Assembly (NCBI RefSeq): GCF_016458825.1
Contig: NZ_CP066744.1
Span: 5,001 to 69,000, forward strand
Direction of reading: 5' to 3'
DNA from: Miniphocaeibacter halophilus
GTDB lineage: Bacteria; Bacillota; Clostridia; Tissierellales; Peptoniphilaceae
Length of the DNA: 64,000 bases
Positions 37,931 through 47,531 of this stretch are shown piece by piece. The stretch's first letter is position 1, and every line of letters starts with the position of its first letter. Below the pieces are notes generated by a model. That model worked only from the letters and a program-made list of their open reading frames with translations, was not told where the DNA came from and did not search any database. The translations under genes were made by a program, and so were the position numbers.

Positions 37931-38266
37931 CTACCTCTTAATACTCTCTTCACTGCTTTCAATCTCTTTATTTAAGAAATAAGAAATAGCTGTTCGTATA
38001 GCTACAATGGCTGCTAAAAGTCCAATATCTTTAAAAGTCGGATTAATAATGGTTTCTACAATGTCTGCAATAATTAAAATTTCAAGACCTAATAATACAA
38101 TTCCACCTAATTTGTTTTTTACCTTTTTTATTTCCTTGTAATTTTTTGTAAAAATAGCAATAAGAATATCTTTTAAATATGAAAGTAATCCAATTATTAA
38201 AGTAGCCACCGAAATTAATTTTACTATGTATACAGTTATTTCTAAAAAACTTTTTAGTACATACAA
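37931..38266 (-). CDS. DUF1622 family membrane protein
   Basis: About 111 residues with three hydrophobic spans. LGLEILIIADIVETIINPTF and IVAIRTAISYFLNKEI are characteristic of DUF1622. The function is unknown. A TTG at 38266 fits the AGAGGTG site; the GTG at 38275 overlaps it. It is co-directional and almost contiguous with the GNAT gene. Confidence 0.8.
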   Translation of the reverse strand: MYVLKSFLEITVYIVKLISVATLIIGLLSYLKDILIAIFTKNYKEIKKVKNKLGGIVLLGLEILIIADIVETIINPTFKDIGLLAAIVAIRTAISYFLNKEIESSEESIKR

Positions 38267-38369
38267 TTCCCACACCTCTTTTTATAATATTATCATAAAC
38301 TAGTATGTAGCATTGAAAACTTGTCAAAAAAATTATATTGTTATCTACATCCTAAATTTTTCATGCTCA

Positions 38370-38413
38370 CAAAAAAACCCTATGTTCCAGCATTAACTGT
38401 TACACAGGGTTTT
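38370..38413 (-). terminator. rplJL terminator
   Basis: AAAACCCTGTG pairs imperfectly with CATAGGGTTTT around a loop of about 20 bases; T-run on the minus strand after the rplL stop. Confidence 0.75.
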
Positions 38414-38419
38414 AAGCTA

Positions 38420-38794
38420 TTATTTTAATTCTATTGTAGCTCCAACTTCTTCTAATTTAGTTTTCATTTCTTCAGCTTCTGCTTTAGCTACACCTTCTTT
38501 AATTGTTTTAGGTGCTCCATCTACTAATGCTTTAGCATCTTTTAATCCTAAACCAGTTATATCTTTAACTGCTTTTATAACTTTAATTTTTTCAGCTCCT
38601 GCTGCTTCTAATACAACATCAAATTCAGATTTTTCTTCAGCTGCTGCTGCTTCTCCACCTGCTGCAACTGGTCCACCCATTACTACTGGTGCTGATGCTG
38701 ATACACCAAATTTTTCTTCTGCTGCTTTTACTAATTCATTTAATTCAAGAACACTCATGTTCTCAATAGCTTCTAATATTTGTTCTACTGACAT
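38420..38794 (-). CDS. rplL: 50S ribosomal protein L7/L12
   Basis: 124 residues. It has the N-terminal dimer domain, an Ala-rich hinge (about 36-55), and the C-terminal factor-binding domain [25 protein letters not shown]. It forms the flexible stalk that recruits GTPase factors. Confidence 0.97.
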   Translation of the reverse strand: MSVEQILEAIENMSVLELNELVKAAEEKFGVSASAPVVMGGPVAAGGEAAAAEEKSEFDVVLEAAGAEKIKVIKAVKDITGLGLKDAKALVDGAPKTIKEGVAKAEAEEMKTKLEEVGATIELK

Positions 38795-38836
38795 TTCTAA
38801 ACCTCCGTTTAATTTATATATTTAATCTTCTTTTTA

Positions 38837-39361
38837 TTATGCTTCAACCGCTTCTTCTGCTGGTGATTCTTCATCTTTTTTCTTAGCTATTGCATCTACT
38901 AAGTATACGAAATTAGATATTGGAGCCTTAAAGCTTCCAAGTAATTTAGCTAACAATACTTCTCTTGCTGGTATAGATGCTAAATCCTTTACTGCTTCTA
39001 AATCTAAAAATTCGCCTTCTAAATAACCTGCTTTAATTTCTAGTTTTTCATGTTCTTTTGCAAATTCATTTGCAATTCTAGCTCCTGCTATAGGATCTTC
39101 TTTACTAAATGCTACTGCATTAGGTCCTTCTAATAATTCAAGAATATCTTCTAAACCCAGTTCCTTAAAAGCAAAGTTCATCATAGTGTTTTTATAAACC
39201 TTATACACTACATCTTCTTTTCTAAATCTGTCTCTAAGATCTGTTAATTCTTCTACATTTAATCCTCTATAATCAACTAATACAATCGACTTTGAAGATT
39301 CAATATTTTCTTTAATTTCATTAACTACTGATTGTTTTTTCTCTAAAACATAATCCTTCAC
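38837..39361 (-). CDS. rplJ: 50S ribosomal protein L10
   Basis: About 174 residues. The GTG at 39361 is the likely start, preceded by GGAGGT; an ORF beginning at 39391 would run through the ribosome-binding site. It contains IVLVDYRGLNVEELTDLR and VYKNTMMNFAF. It anchors L7/L12 and autoregulates through the leader RNA upstream. The customary rplK-rplA genes are not in front of it. Confidence 0.95.
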   Translation of the reverse strand: MKDYVLEKKQSVVNEIKENIESSKSIVLVDYRGLNVEELTDLRDRFRKEDVVYKVYKNTMMNFAFKELGLEDILELLEGPNAVAFSKEDPIAGARIANEFAKEHEKLEIKAGYLEGEFLDLEAVKDLASIPAREVLLAKLLGSFKAPISNFVYLVDAIAKKKDEESPAEEAVEA

Positions 39362-39392
39362 TAAACTTTCACCTCCACTACGGCTACACATA

Positions 39393-39500
39393 AAAAAATC
39401 TTTCCACCAAAAGGCAGAAAGATATTATATTTATCTTATCCACCTCGGTAGGATATTTAAATCTTTCGATACCTACGGTCTTTGGTAGCCAACTATTTAA
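39393..39500 (-). promoter_or_regulatory. ribosomal protein L10 leader with attenuator
   Basis: The transcript contains ACCGUAGGUAUCGAAAG and AUAUCCUACCGAGGUGG, matching the conserved L10-binding leader. An attenuator hairpin follows (ATCTTTC/GAAAGAT, then seven Ts) before rplJ. Confidence 0.85.
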
Positions 39501-39511
39501 TTAACATAATA

Positions 39512-39539
39512 AGTATAACAGAATCTCAAATTCTGTCAA
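39512..39539 (-). promoter_or_regulatory. rplJL promoter
   Basis: TTGACA (39539-39534) and TATACT (39517-39512) with a 16-base spacer, directly after the ctc stop codon. Confidence 0.8.
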
Positions 39540-39547
39540 CTATTTTT

Positions 39548-40192
39548 TTATTCTTCAGAAGCTTCTTCCTCTTCTTCTCCAACTGTTGGAACGTCTGAAG
39601 CATCAACTTCTTCAATTTCTTCTTCAATTTCTTCTTCTCTTGGCTCTGATAATGTTGCTATAACTTCTTCTGGATCAACTAATACTTCAACTTTTTCGTT
39701 ATTAAATACATCTAGGTCCTTAATTAATAAAGTATCTCCTATTTGCATTTCTTCAACATTTACCATTGCTTCACTTGGTAGGTCCGCTGGTAAACATTCA
39801 ACTTCGATTTCATTTACTAATTGCATTAATACAGATGGTTGAACCCTTATTGAATCTCTTCCTTCTAGTACTACTGGAATTACAACTCTCATCTTCTCAG
39901 ACATATCTACTCCAAGAAAATCTACATGAATATATTGATTTTTAAATGGATGTTTTTGAACTTCCTTAATTAATGCAGGTTTAGTTACTCCATCTATTTC
40001 CAAATCGATTATATTACTTGTACCAGCTCCTAAATATATTTTATCAAATTCTTTTGCATCTAGTACTATTGGCATACTTTCTTTACCTTTTGCATAAACG
40101 ATACTAGGTATTAATTTTTCAACTCTTAATTTGTCTACTTTATTTTTACCTATACTCTTTCTTATTTTAGCTTCTAACTTAAATTCTGACAT
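39548..40192 (-). CDS. ctc: 50S ribosomal protein L25, CTC form
   Basis: 214 residues. The N-terminal L25 domain binds 5S rRNA (residues about 5-95). It is joined to the C-terminal beta domain of CTC proteins and a Glu-rich acidic tail, EEEIEEEIEEVDASDV. The longer CTC form is a general stress protein in B. subtilis. Confidence 0.93.
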   Translation of the reverse strand: MSEFKLEAKIRKSIGKNKVDKLRVEKLIPSIVYAKGKESMPIVLDAKEFDKIYLGAGTSNIIDLEIDGVTKPALIKEVQKHPFKNQYIHVDFLGVDMSEKMRVVIPVVLEGRDSIRVQPSVLMQLVNEIEVECLPADLPSEAMVNVEEMQIGDTLLIKDLDVFNNEKVEVLVDPEEVIATLSEPREEEIEEEIEEVDASDVPTVGEEEEEASEE

Positions 40193-40227
40193 AATTACCT
40201 CCTGATTTATAAAGTCTTAATAACTTA

Positions 40228-40476
40228 TTATGCATTTATAAATAATAACACAATTATACCAGGAATGCCAAATATTCCTGAAATAATTGCATTAATAGGT
40301 GTTATGGCTAAATTTAAACCTATAATTCCACCTATAGCATTAAATATAAAAAGACTCACTACTCCAATTATACCATTTATTATAATTTTACCAAAAAACT
40401 TTATGGAAGTTTTTATTAATTTAAAAAATACAAATATAAGTGCAATTATAATACAGATTTCTATAATCTTATCCAT
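40228..40476 (-). CDS. BofA family membrane protein
   Basis: 82 residues, two or three hydrophobic spans. The C-terminal NAIGGIIGLNLAITPINAIIS and GIFGIPGIIVLLF match the pro-sigma-K processing inhibitor BofA family. BofA acts in sporulation in Bacillus; no sporulation genes are seen here, so the role is open. It lies upstream of ctc on the same strand. Confidence 0.8.
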   Translation of the reverse strand: MDKIIEICIIIALIFVFFKLIKTSIKFFGKIIINGIIGVVSLFIFNAIGGIIGLNLAITPINAIISGIFGIPGIIVLLFINA

Positions 40477-40544
40477 TGATTTTCTCCTTTTGATAATTCT
40501 TCTTCATATGATATTATCATATTTTTACTGCTTAAAAAGATACA

Positions 40545-40575
40545 AAAAATCAACAGTTTAAACTGTTGATTTTTG
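40545..40575 (-). terminator. terminator of the polysaccharide/VanY operon
   Basis: AAATCAACAGTTT and AAACTGTTGATTT form a perfect stem with T-runs on both strands, just past the VanY stop. Confidence 0.88.
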
Positions 40576-40577
40576 AA

Positions 40578-41981
40578 TTAATTGTTATTTTCATTATTTT
40601 TAGAATTATCGGAATCTTCTTTTTTATTTGAACTTCTATTATTATTCTCTTCATTAGAATTATTATCTAGGGAGTTACTGTCATTATTGTTTGATGAATT
40701 ATTATCTGCTGAAGAATTATTCTTCTCATCATTATTGGAATTGTTGTTTTCTTTTAATTCATTATTGGTGTTTTCATCTTCATTTCCAGTGTTTTTAACT
40801 AATCCTAAATATTCTTCTAATGTTTGGTTATTAGCATGTATTTCCTTAGCAGCTTTAGTACCAACATATCTTAAATGCCAAGGCTCTGCTTTTCTACCAG
40901 TTATTTCTTCTTTTCCTTCAGGGTATCTAATTATGAAACCATACTTGTGAGCATTTTCTTTTAGCCATTTATATTCTTTAGAATCAGCGAAGTTTTTACT
41001 ATATTTATTATCATATTCGCCATATACATCAAAGGCCAAACCTGTTTGGTGTTCACTTGCCCCTGCTGGAACTTGAGAACCATCACTTAAATATTCACCA
41101 TATGCACTAATACCTTCGCTATCATAGGAGTTGTTCTTTTGTAATTCATAACTTCTATAATCACTTGCTACTTTAATATTAACATCATCAGTTTTTGCAG
41201 CTTTTACCATAATATCAAAGTTTGTATTCGCTTCACTATTTTTACCTGCTTCATATTCTTCAGGCAAAGTATATTTATTGTTTACAATTAAAATACCGTC
41301 TATTACTTTAAGTTCGTCTTCTTTACTAATTTCAGTAATGTCTACTGTATGAACATAGCCTTCAGTACCTTGGTATTTAATTTTTGTAAATTCATCAACT
41401 GTTCCATATTTTTCCAAATATTCCCCTGCTAGAATTTCCTTTAATTCCGTTGAGGAATCATTACTATCTTCAAAACATTTAGTAGCTTTTGTAGTAACAA
41501 CGAAACCTTTTAATGTTTCAACATCCGTTTCTTTGTTTTGTTTCTTTTCAGCAGGCTCTGTTGCAACAATAGGATTTGTCTTTGCGTTTCCTTTGTCTAG
41601 CCATGTTTTAAAGGCAAAGGCTACAATTACTACTATTACTATTCCAAGAAAAACTGAAATTGTTAATCTTTTTTTTCTTTTTTGTTCTCTTTCCCTTCTT
41701 GCTTTCATTTCAACTCTTCTACGTTCTTTTTCAATAGCTTGAGCGTCCATTTTTATTGTATGATCTCTAAAATCCTGTCTATTATTGTTACTTCTAGGAT
41801 TTCTATGAGTCTGTTGATTCCTACCTTGTCTATTGTTCTTTTCAGAGTTTTCAGACATTGTCCTTCTTCTAGCTTCTTCATCTCGTGTAACATTTCTATT
41901 TTTTAATCCTTCTACACCTTCGTCTAAAAAACTATATTTTTTATTAATATCACTGAAACTCTTTCTTTTTTTATCTGACAT
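40578..41981 (-). CDS. membrane-anchored VanY-type D-alanyl-D-alanine carboxypeptidase (M15)
   Basis: 467 residues. A long charged cytoplasmic N-terminus (about 1-105, rich in Arg/Asn/Gln) leads to one membrane span (106-128), an SH3-like region (about 155-225), and a VanY domain. That domain has the zinc-site motifs SEHQTGLAFDVYG and EPWHLRYVG. The last 50 or so residues are almost only Asn, Ser, Glu and Asp. The unusually long basic N-terminus and the low-complexity tail are noteworthy. It overlaps the glycosyltransferase gene by 11 bases. Confidence 0.9.
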   Translation of the reverse strand: MSDKKRKSFSDINKKYSFLDEGVEGLKNRNVTRDEEARRRTMSENSEKNNRQGRNQQTHRNPRSNNNRQDFRDHTIKMDAQAIEKERRRVEMKARREREQKRKKRLTISVFLGIVIVVIVAFAFKTWLDKGNAKTNPIVATEPAEKKQNKETDVETLKGFVVTTKATKCFEDSNDSSTELKEILAGEYLEKYGTVDEFTKIKYQGTEGYVHTVDITEISKEDELKVIDGILIVNNKYTLPEEYEAGKNSEANTNFDIMVKAAKTDDVNIKVASDYRSYELQKNNSYDSEGISAYGEYLSDGSQVPAGASEHQTGLAFDVYGEYDNKYSKNFADSKEYKWLKENAHKYGFIIRYPEGKEEITGRKAEPWHLRYVGTKAAKEIHANNQTLEEYLGLVKNTGNEDENTNNELKENNNSNNDEKNNSSADNNSSNNNDSNSLDNNSNEENNNRSSNKKEDSDNSKNNENNN

Positions 41982-43131
41982 ATTTTTCTCCCCTTAAAAC
42001 TGCAGAATATATTTTTTTTAATTCTAAAATAGAAGCTTTTTCCGAAAAATTTCTATTTGCATATCCACTAATTATTTTTTTATTAAACTTATGTCTATTA
42101 TTATACATGAATTCAAGTTTATTTGCTAAATCATTTACATCTAATACATTTGCAATAGTACCATTGAATTCTTGTATGAAATGTTCACTTCCACCATTTC
42201 TAGTTGTTACTACCGGAAGTCCGCATATCATTGCTTCTATGTAAGCTTTACCATAGGTTTCAGAATGTGATGCTAGTACAAACAAGTCACCATTATTATA
42301 TTCTTTAGCAATTTCTTCAATGGATTTATGTCCCTTTAAAAATACCTTATGGTTAATTTTTTCTTCTTTAATAAGTTCTTCTAATACTTCTCTGTCTTCT
42401 CCTTCTCCAAAAATTATTAATTCACTATTTATATTCCTAAAGACCCTACCATATGCCTTAATTAGTTCCCTATGTCCTTTTTCATATTTTAAATTACCGG
42501 TAGATATAACCCTATATATATTTTTATTAAAATTGTAATTGTTAAGTGTAAATACATCGGTGTTTGCAACAGTTGGGGTACATATTGGCCTTACTCCAAA
42601 ATTCTTATACATTCTTTCTTGAAAAAAGGGACTTCCAACTAATAATTCATTACAATTATTATATACATATTTTGCAACTTCCAGCTTGTCTTTTCTAATA
42701 TGGCTAATATCTTCTTTATTTATAGAGGAAGAATGCTCTGAGACAATTACCGGTATATTGATTTTCTTATCCTTTATTGTCTTTATAAAAGAATAGGATG
42801 GTTCTGTGAAATGTGAATGAATAATGTCTGTGTTTTTTTCTTTATTCAATATACTGTCAATTTTTCTTTTTAAGAAAAAAGCTCCTATATTACATAGAAG
42901 TTTTTGATTAATATTTCCCAATGGTATATTTATTGCATATGTTTTTATTCCATCAACTATTTTTTCTTCATATCCCCATTTTCTTTTTCTTCTAAAAGAT
43001 CTAAGGTCTAATGCAACAACATATGTGTCAACACCATGTTTTTTCAAGGCTTTTGCATAAGCAAATTGATGAATTCCATTCATAGGATATTTTTTTGTAG
43101 GATAACCTTGAGAAGCTATCATTACTTTCAT
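41971..43131 (-). CDS. family 4 glycosyltransferase
   Basis: 386 residues, GT-B fold. The N-terminal half has MIASQGYPTKKYPMNGIHQF. The donor-binding half has VISTGNLKYEKGHRELIKAY and the EX7E-type block SHSETYGKAYIEAMICGLPVV. It presumably adds a sugar to the lipid-linked precursor of a surface polysaccharide. The donor and acceptor are unknown. It lies 2 bases after the next glycosyltransferase gene. Confidence 0.88.
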   Translation of the reverse strand: MKVMIASQGYPTKKYPMNGIHQFAYAKALKKHGVDTYVVALDLRSFRRKRKWGYEEKIVDGIKTYAINIPLGNINQKLLCNIGAFFLKRKIDSILNKEKNTDIIHSHFTEPSYSFIKTIKDKKINIPVIVSEHSSSINKEDISHIRKDKLEVAKYVYNNCNELLVGSPFFQERMYKNFGVRPICTPTVANTDVFTLNNYNFNKNIYRVISTGNLKYEKGHRELIKAYGRVFRNINSELIIFGEGEDREVLEELIKEEKINHKVFLKGHKSIEEIAKEYNNGDLFVLASHSETYGKAYIEAMICGLPVVTTRNGGSEHFIQEFNGTIANVLDVNDLANKLEFMYNNRHKFNKKIISGYANRNFSEKASILELKKIYSAVLRGEKYVR

Positions 43132-43133
43132 AC

Positions 43134-44249
43134 TTATTTATTCCTTATATTATTATAAATTTCTATATATTCTTTGGATATATCCTTCCAATTAAATTTT
43201 TTAGCAGATTTCGCTGCATTAATAGACATATTATTATAATTTTTTAAAATTTCTTTTACCTTCTTAACTATTTCATCTACATCGTTATATTTTACATGGT
43301 AGCCAACATAGCCTTCCGGAAATTGACCGTCAAAGCCTTGCCCCTTTGAATATATAACTGGCAATCCTTGACTCATAGCTTCAACATATACTAAACCAAA
43401 GGTCTCTTTTTTAGATGGCATTATAAAAATATCATTTTCGCTTAGGGCTTTTCTTACTCCATATTTGTCAGTTTCAGCAATATGTTTAATAAATGTGTTG
43501 TTTTTAACTATTTTTTTAAAAATTGAATTTTTTAACCTTCCAACTAAGGTAAGTTTAATATTATACCCCTGTTTTATAAGTTCTTTACAAGCTTTAATAG
43601 TAGTTATAACATTTTTATTTAAATCATCTACCCTGCCAACATAAATTAGATTAGCATCTTGCATATTGCTTTTTTCTTTAATTTGTCCATTATCTAAATA
43701 ATACTGATCTATTCCATTTGGTAATATAATGGATTTTTCCAGTATCTTATCCCTATCTACTTTATTTACATGCTTATTTACAGTTAAATCCCTATAGGTT
43801 GGAGACAAGAATATTACTTTTTCCGCTTCATTTAAAATTCTCTTTGCTGTATTTCTTACAAAGGGATATAGTCTTAAAAACGTAAATAAATCGGTGTTTC
43901 TCACTGCAACTATATATGGAATACCGTAATCTTCTTTAATTCTCATTGAAATATAACCATTTGAAACCAAGGAATGAGCATGGGTCATATAATACTTATT
44001 AAAATCCACTTTATTTTGAATATCCTTGTAGACCTTCTTATGTTTTACATGAAACGCAACTCTATCCAATGGTTTAAATGATTGAGAAACAATTAAATTG
44101 TTTGGTATTTCTCTTTCTATTACAGTTTTACTGGAACAAAAATATAAAATATCATGTTCAATTTTTTCATTATCAAATTGATCAAATAAATTTTGATATA
44201 AAGTTGAACCCATGTAATAGGAACAAACTTCTAATACACTATTTCTCAT
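43134..44249 (-). CDS. family 4 glycosyltransferase
   Basis: 371 residues. Its donor-site region reads IYVGRVDDLNKNVITTI, followed by PSKKETFGLVYVEAMSQGLPVIY. It is distinct from both neighbouring transferases. The N-terminal half carries YYMGSTLYQNLFDQF. It is 12 bases downstream of the CapD-like gene, within the same operon. Confidence 0.87.
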   Translation of the reverse strand: MRNSVLEVCSYYMGSTLYQNLFDQFDNEKIEHDILYFCSSKTVIEREIPNNLIVSQSFKPLDRVAFHVKHKKVYKDIQNKVDFNKYYMTHAHSLVSNGYISMRIKEDYGIPYIVAVRNTDLFTFLRLYPFVRNTAKRILNEAEKVIFLSPTYRDLTVNKHVNKVDRDKILEKSIILPNGIDQYYLDNGQIKEKSNMQDANLIYVGRVDDLNKNVITTIKACKELIKQGYNIKLTLVGRLKNSIFKKIVKNNTFIKHIAETDKYGVRKALSENDIFIMPSKKETFGLVYVEAMSQGLPVIYSKGQGFDGQFPEGYVGYHVKYNDVDEIVKKVKEILKNYNNMSINAAKSAKKFNWKDISKEYIEIYNNIRNK

Positions 44250-44261
44250 TATTATCCTCTA

Positions 44262-46106
44262 TTAAATATCTGGAGTAAAATTAGGAACAATATATTTTAA
44301 ATCATTTACTAATTCTAGCTTATTATTATTATGAATATCTTTTTCCAGTTTCTCTAATCCTTTATTTAAAATTTCAGTATCATGTACATAAGGTTTTTCT
44401 ATAAATATTTTCTCAAATTCAGTTTTACATGAGTTTTCTTTATTTAGAAGTAATTCCTCATAAAGTTTTTCACCTGGTCTTAATCCTGTAAATTCTATTT
44501 TAATATCTTCATATGGTACAAAGCCCGATAATTCTATTAATTTTTCTGCTAAATCTAAAATTTTCACCGGTTCTCCCATATCTAAAATAAATATTTCTCC
44601 ACCTTTAGCAATTGCTCCTGCCTGCATTACTAATTGGCAAGCTTCTGTTATAGTCATAAAATATCTAATTATGTCCGGATGTGTAACTGTTACAGGACCA
44701 CCTTCTTTTATTTGATTTTTAAATAAAGGTATTACCGATCCATTAGAACCTAGCACATTACCAAATCTTACTGCAACAAAATCCGTTTTAGATTTTTCAT
44801 TCATTGTCTGAACCATTATTTCACAAACACGTTTTGTACATCCCATAATAGAAGTAGGATTTACAGCCTTATCTGTTGAAATATTTACAAATTTATCTAT
44901 TCCAAACCTATCAGAACATTTTAAAAGGTTTAATGTTCCAAATATATTGTTTTTAATTGCTGAAACCGGAGAGTCCTCCATTAAAGGAACATGCTTATGA
45001 GCAGCAGCATGGAACACTACATTTGGTTTGTATTTATCAAATACATATTCCATTCTTTCCATTTCCCTAATATTTTCTATTAATACTACTATTTGAGGGT
45101 CTTCATAAGTTCTCTTTATTTCATTTTGAATATCATATATATTATTTTCATAAAAATCTAACATTACAAGTTGTTTTGGATTATATTTAATAATTTGCCT
45201 ACATAACTCTGAACCAATAGAGCCACCTGCACCTGTAACCAATATGACTTTATTTTCAATAAATTCCGACAATGAATTGTCATCGAGTTTTATTTCATCT
45301 CTACCTAATAAATCTTCTATTTCCACTTCTCTTATAAGATTTAAATCAAATTTATCCTCTTCTATTACCTTATAATAGCCGGGAATTATTTTTGTCTTAA
45401 TTTTTGTCTTATTTGCTATTTCCAATATTTCCTTTTGTTGTACTTCAGGTATTGACGGCATAGCTACAAGTATTTCATCAATTTTATAATCCTTTACAAC
45501 CTTAGGAATATCATGTCTTGTACCAACAACTGGTATACCCTTTATGATTTTATTCTTTTTCTCTGGAGCATCATCTATAAAAGCTACGGGAATTGAAGCA
45601 ATTTCTTTATGTTTTCTTAATTCTTTAAGAGCTAAGACTCCAGCTTCTCCTGCTCCTACTATTAAGGTTCTTTTAATTTGAGAAGTTGGTTTTTTACCGT
45701 TTTTAAACCCTTTTGACAAAAACACATCCCTTGCCCTAGAAAATAATCTTACACCGGAAATTAGCACCGTTTCAAATAAAAGTGCCATTACATATATTGA
45801 TCTTGGAATCTCTCTATCTATTAAAGTTATAAATACAATCGCTGTAGCAACACTAGCAAAAACAACGGCCCCTATTACCTTTAAAAACTCTTCAATACTT
45901 GCGTATCTCCACATGGTTTTATAAAGACCAAAAAAATAAAATATTACTATTTGTAATAATGTTATATAGATGGCGTATTTAAAATAACTATTTAAATATA
46001 TTTCCGGAGTTTTACCATCAAAACGTAGTACAAGTCCTAATAAATAACTAAAATTTATTAATATAATATCTAATATTATTAAACCTAATGTTCTTAAATA
46101 TCTCAT
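44262..46106 (-). CDS. CapD/PglF-type nucleoside-diphosphate-sugar 4,6-dehydratase
   Basis: 614 residues. Four N-terminal membrane spans (about 8-125) are followed by a CoA-binding-like Rossmann domain (LIVGAGEAGVLALKEL). The C-terminal SDR domain has VTGAGGSIGSELCRQI (about 290-305), FHAAAHKHVPLMED and STDKAVNPTSIMGCTK. In the last block Met stands where SDR enzymes have Tyr, as usual for this family. It likely makes a UDP-4-keto-6-deoxy amino sugar for the surface polysaccharide. Confidence 0.92.
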   Translation of the reverse strand: MRYLRTLGLIILDIILINFSYLLGLVLRFDGKTPEIYLNSYFKYAIYITLLQIVIFYFFGLYKTMWRYASIEEFLKVIGAVVFASVATAIVFITLIDREIPRSIYVMALLFETVLISGVRLFSRARDVFLSKGFKNGKKPTSQIKRTLIVGAGEAGVLALKELRKHKEIASIPVAFIDDAPEKKNKIIKGIPVVGTRHDIPKVVKDYKIDEILVAMPSIPEVQQKEILEIANKTKIKTKIIPGYYKVIEEDKFDLNLIREVEIEDLLGRDEIKLDDNSLSEFIENKVILVTGAGGSIGSELCRQIIKYNPKQLVMLDFYENNIYDIQNEIKRTYEDPQIVVLIENIREMERMEYVFDKYKPNVVFHAAAHKHVPLMEDSPVSAIKNNIFGTLNLLKCSDRFGIDKFVNISTDKAVNPTSIMGCTKRVCEIMVQTMNEKSKTDFVAVRFGNVLGSNGSVIPLFKNQIKEGGPVTVTHPDIIRYFMTITEACQLVMQAGAIAKGGEIFILDMGEPVKILDLAEKLIELSGFVPYEDIKIEFTGLRPGEKLYEELLLNKENSCKTEFEKIFIEKPYVHDTEILNKGLEKLEKDIHNNNKLELVNDLKYIVPNFTPDI

Positions 46107-46109
46107 AAT

Positions 46110-47195
46110 TTACACTTCTTTTTCTTTAATAATTTTTTTATATACTTCATCAACATAGTTGAAATTATCAACAATATCAAATTTTTCTAATACATATTCT
46201 CTAGCTTTTTTACCCATATTTTTTCGTAATTCTTCATCATAATACAATTTTTCTAAAGCATCTGCTATTTGTTCAGCATTTTTCGGCTCAACAATTAAGC
46301 TGGTTTCACCTGGCTTAGTTGCTTCAGGTAGTCCTCCAACATTAGTTACTATTGTTGGAATACCACAAGCTTGGGCTTCAACTGCCGCTACACCGAAACT
46401 TTCTTGAGTTGAAGGAAATACTGCAACATCCATTTTATTAAATGCTTTTACAACATTTTCCTGGTCTAAAAAGCCTAAAAATTCCACTTGTTTTTCCAAG
46501 TTTAAGTCTTTAGTTAATCTTTTAAGATTTTCTTCCTCTTTTCCTTTTCCCCCTAGTAAAAGTTTAATATTTTCATCTTTAATTTTATCAACAAAAATTT
46601 TAAATCCCTTAATCAGATAATCTAAGGAGTATTTCTCATAAAATGATTTTACCGTTCCAACAGTAAAATCATCGTATCTTTCAACTTTCCTAGGAGTGTA
46701 TATATTAATATCAACTCCAAAATAAGTTACAAGTATATTCTTATTTGTATATTTCAAAATCTCTTTTTTCATATCCTTTGATGTAGACATAATATAATCC
46801 GCTGATTTAATATTATGCTTTAACATAAATTTATGTATAGCAGATCTATTTGGAAAGTCATAGACATCTGAACCCCAAAAAGATAATATATATGGATGAA
46901 TATTTAACATCGATGCTAATATTCCATAACTTGTTGCATAATGTGCATGAATAATATCTGGATTTTCCTCTTTAATAATTTTTTTTACTTTTCTAATTTT
47001 TGTTGTATAGTTAAATAATTTATTTATATCACTTTTTAATATTAAATCCTTCATTCCAAAGGAGTAAACTTTACATCCTTCTATGACTGCATCCCCTAAA
47101 GAAATTATTATAATCTCATAACCTTTACTTAAAAAGAAATCACACCATTTCCTTGTGTGGGCGCTAGTTGCATCTGCAAGATAGCATATTTTCAT
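46110..47195 (-). CDS. family 4 glycosyltransferase
   Basis: 361 residues. It has ATSAHTRKWCDFF at the N-terminus, WGSDVYDFPNRS, and the C-terminal FPSTQESFGVAAVEAQACGIPTIV with the second Glu in VGGLPEAT. It is the first gene of the polysaccharide operon, 3 bases before the CapD-like gene. No polymerase or flippase is encoded alongside, so the cluster is only part of a pathway. Confidence 0.88.
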   Translation of the reverse strand: MKICYLADATSAHTRKWCDFFLSKGYEIIIISLGDAVIEGCKVYSFGMKDLILKSDINKLFNYTTKIRKVKKIIKEENPDIIHAHYATSYGILASMLNIHPYILSFWGSDVYDFPNRSAIHKFMLKHNIKSADYIMSTSKDMKKEILKYTNKNILVTYFGVDINIYTPRKVERYDDFTVGTVKSFYEKYSLDYLIKGFKIFVDKIKDENIKLLLGGKGKEEENLKRLTKDLNLEKQVEFLGFLDQENVVKAFNKMDVAVFPSTQESFGVAAVEAQACGIPTIVTNVGGLPEATKPGETSLIVEPKNAEQIADALEKLYYDEELRKNMGKKAREYVLEKFDIVDNFNYVDEVYKKIIKEKEV

Positions 47196-47259
47196 AACTT
47201 TCTCCTATTTCCTAATCTATATATGATTATAGCATACATAATTCTATGTAAAAATAGAA

Positions 47260-47285
47260 AAAGCCCTGTTATGCAACAGAGCTTT
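47260..47285 (-). terminator. rpsF-ssb-rpsR terminator
   Basis: AAAGCCCTGTT pairs with AACAGAGCTTT (one mismatch pair); T-rich on the minus strand after rpsR. Confidence 0.8.
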
Positions 47286-47290
47286 ATTTA

Positions 47291-47515
47291 TTAATCAGCG
47301 CTATATGGTAGCAATGCTACTTGTCTAGCTTTTTTAATTTCTTCAGTTACTGCTCTTTGATGCTTAGCACAACAACCAGTTACTCTTCTAGGAAGAATTT
47401 TTCCTCTTTCGCTAACAAATTTTTTTAAATTGTTAACATCTTTGTAATCTATGGTTTTGTTTTTATCAGCACAAAAAGCACAAATTTTCTTTCTAGGTCT
47501 ATATCTTCTTTGCAC
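47291..47515 (-). CDS. rpsR: 30S ribosomal protein S18, zinc-binding (C+) form
   Basis: 74 residues. It keeps the cysteines of the zinc ribbon (CAFC and GCCAKHQ), so it is the C+ form. [13 protein letters not shown] and LPRRVTGC are typical. It is the last gene of the conserved rpsF-ssb-rpsR operon. Confidence 0.95.
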   Translation of the reverse strand: MQRRYRPRKKICAFCADKNKTIDYKDVNNLKKFVSERGKILPRRVTGCCAKHQRAVTEEIKKARQVALLPYSAD

Positions 47516-47531
47516 TTAAAGTCCTCCTATA

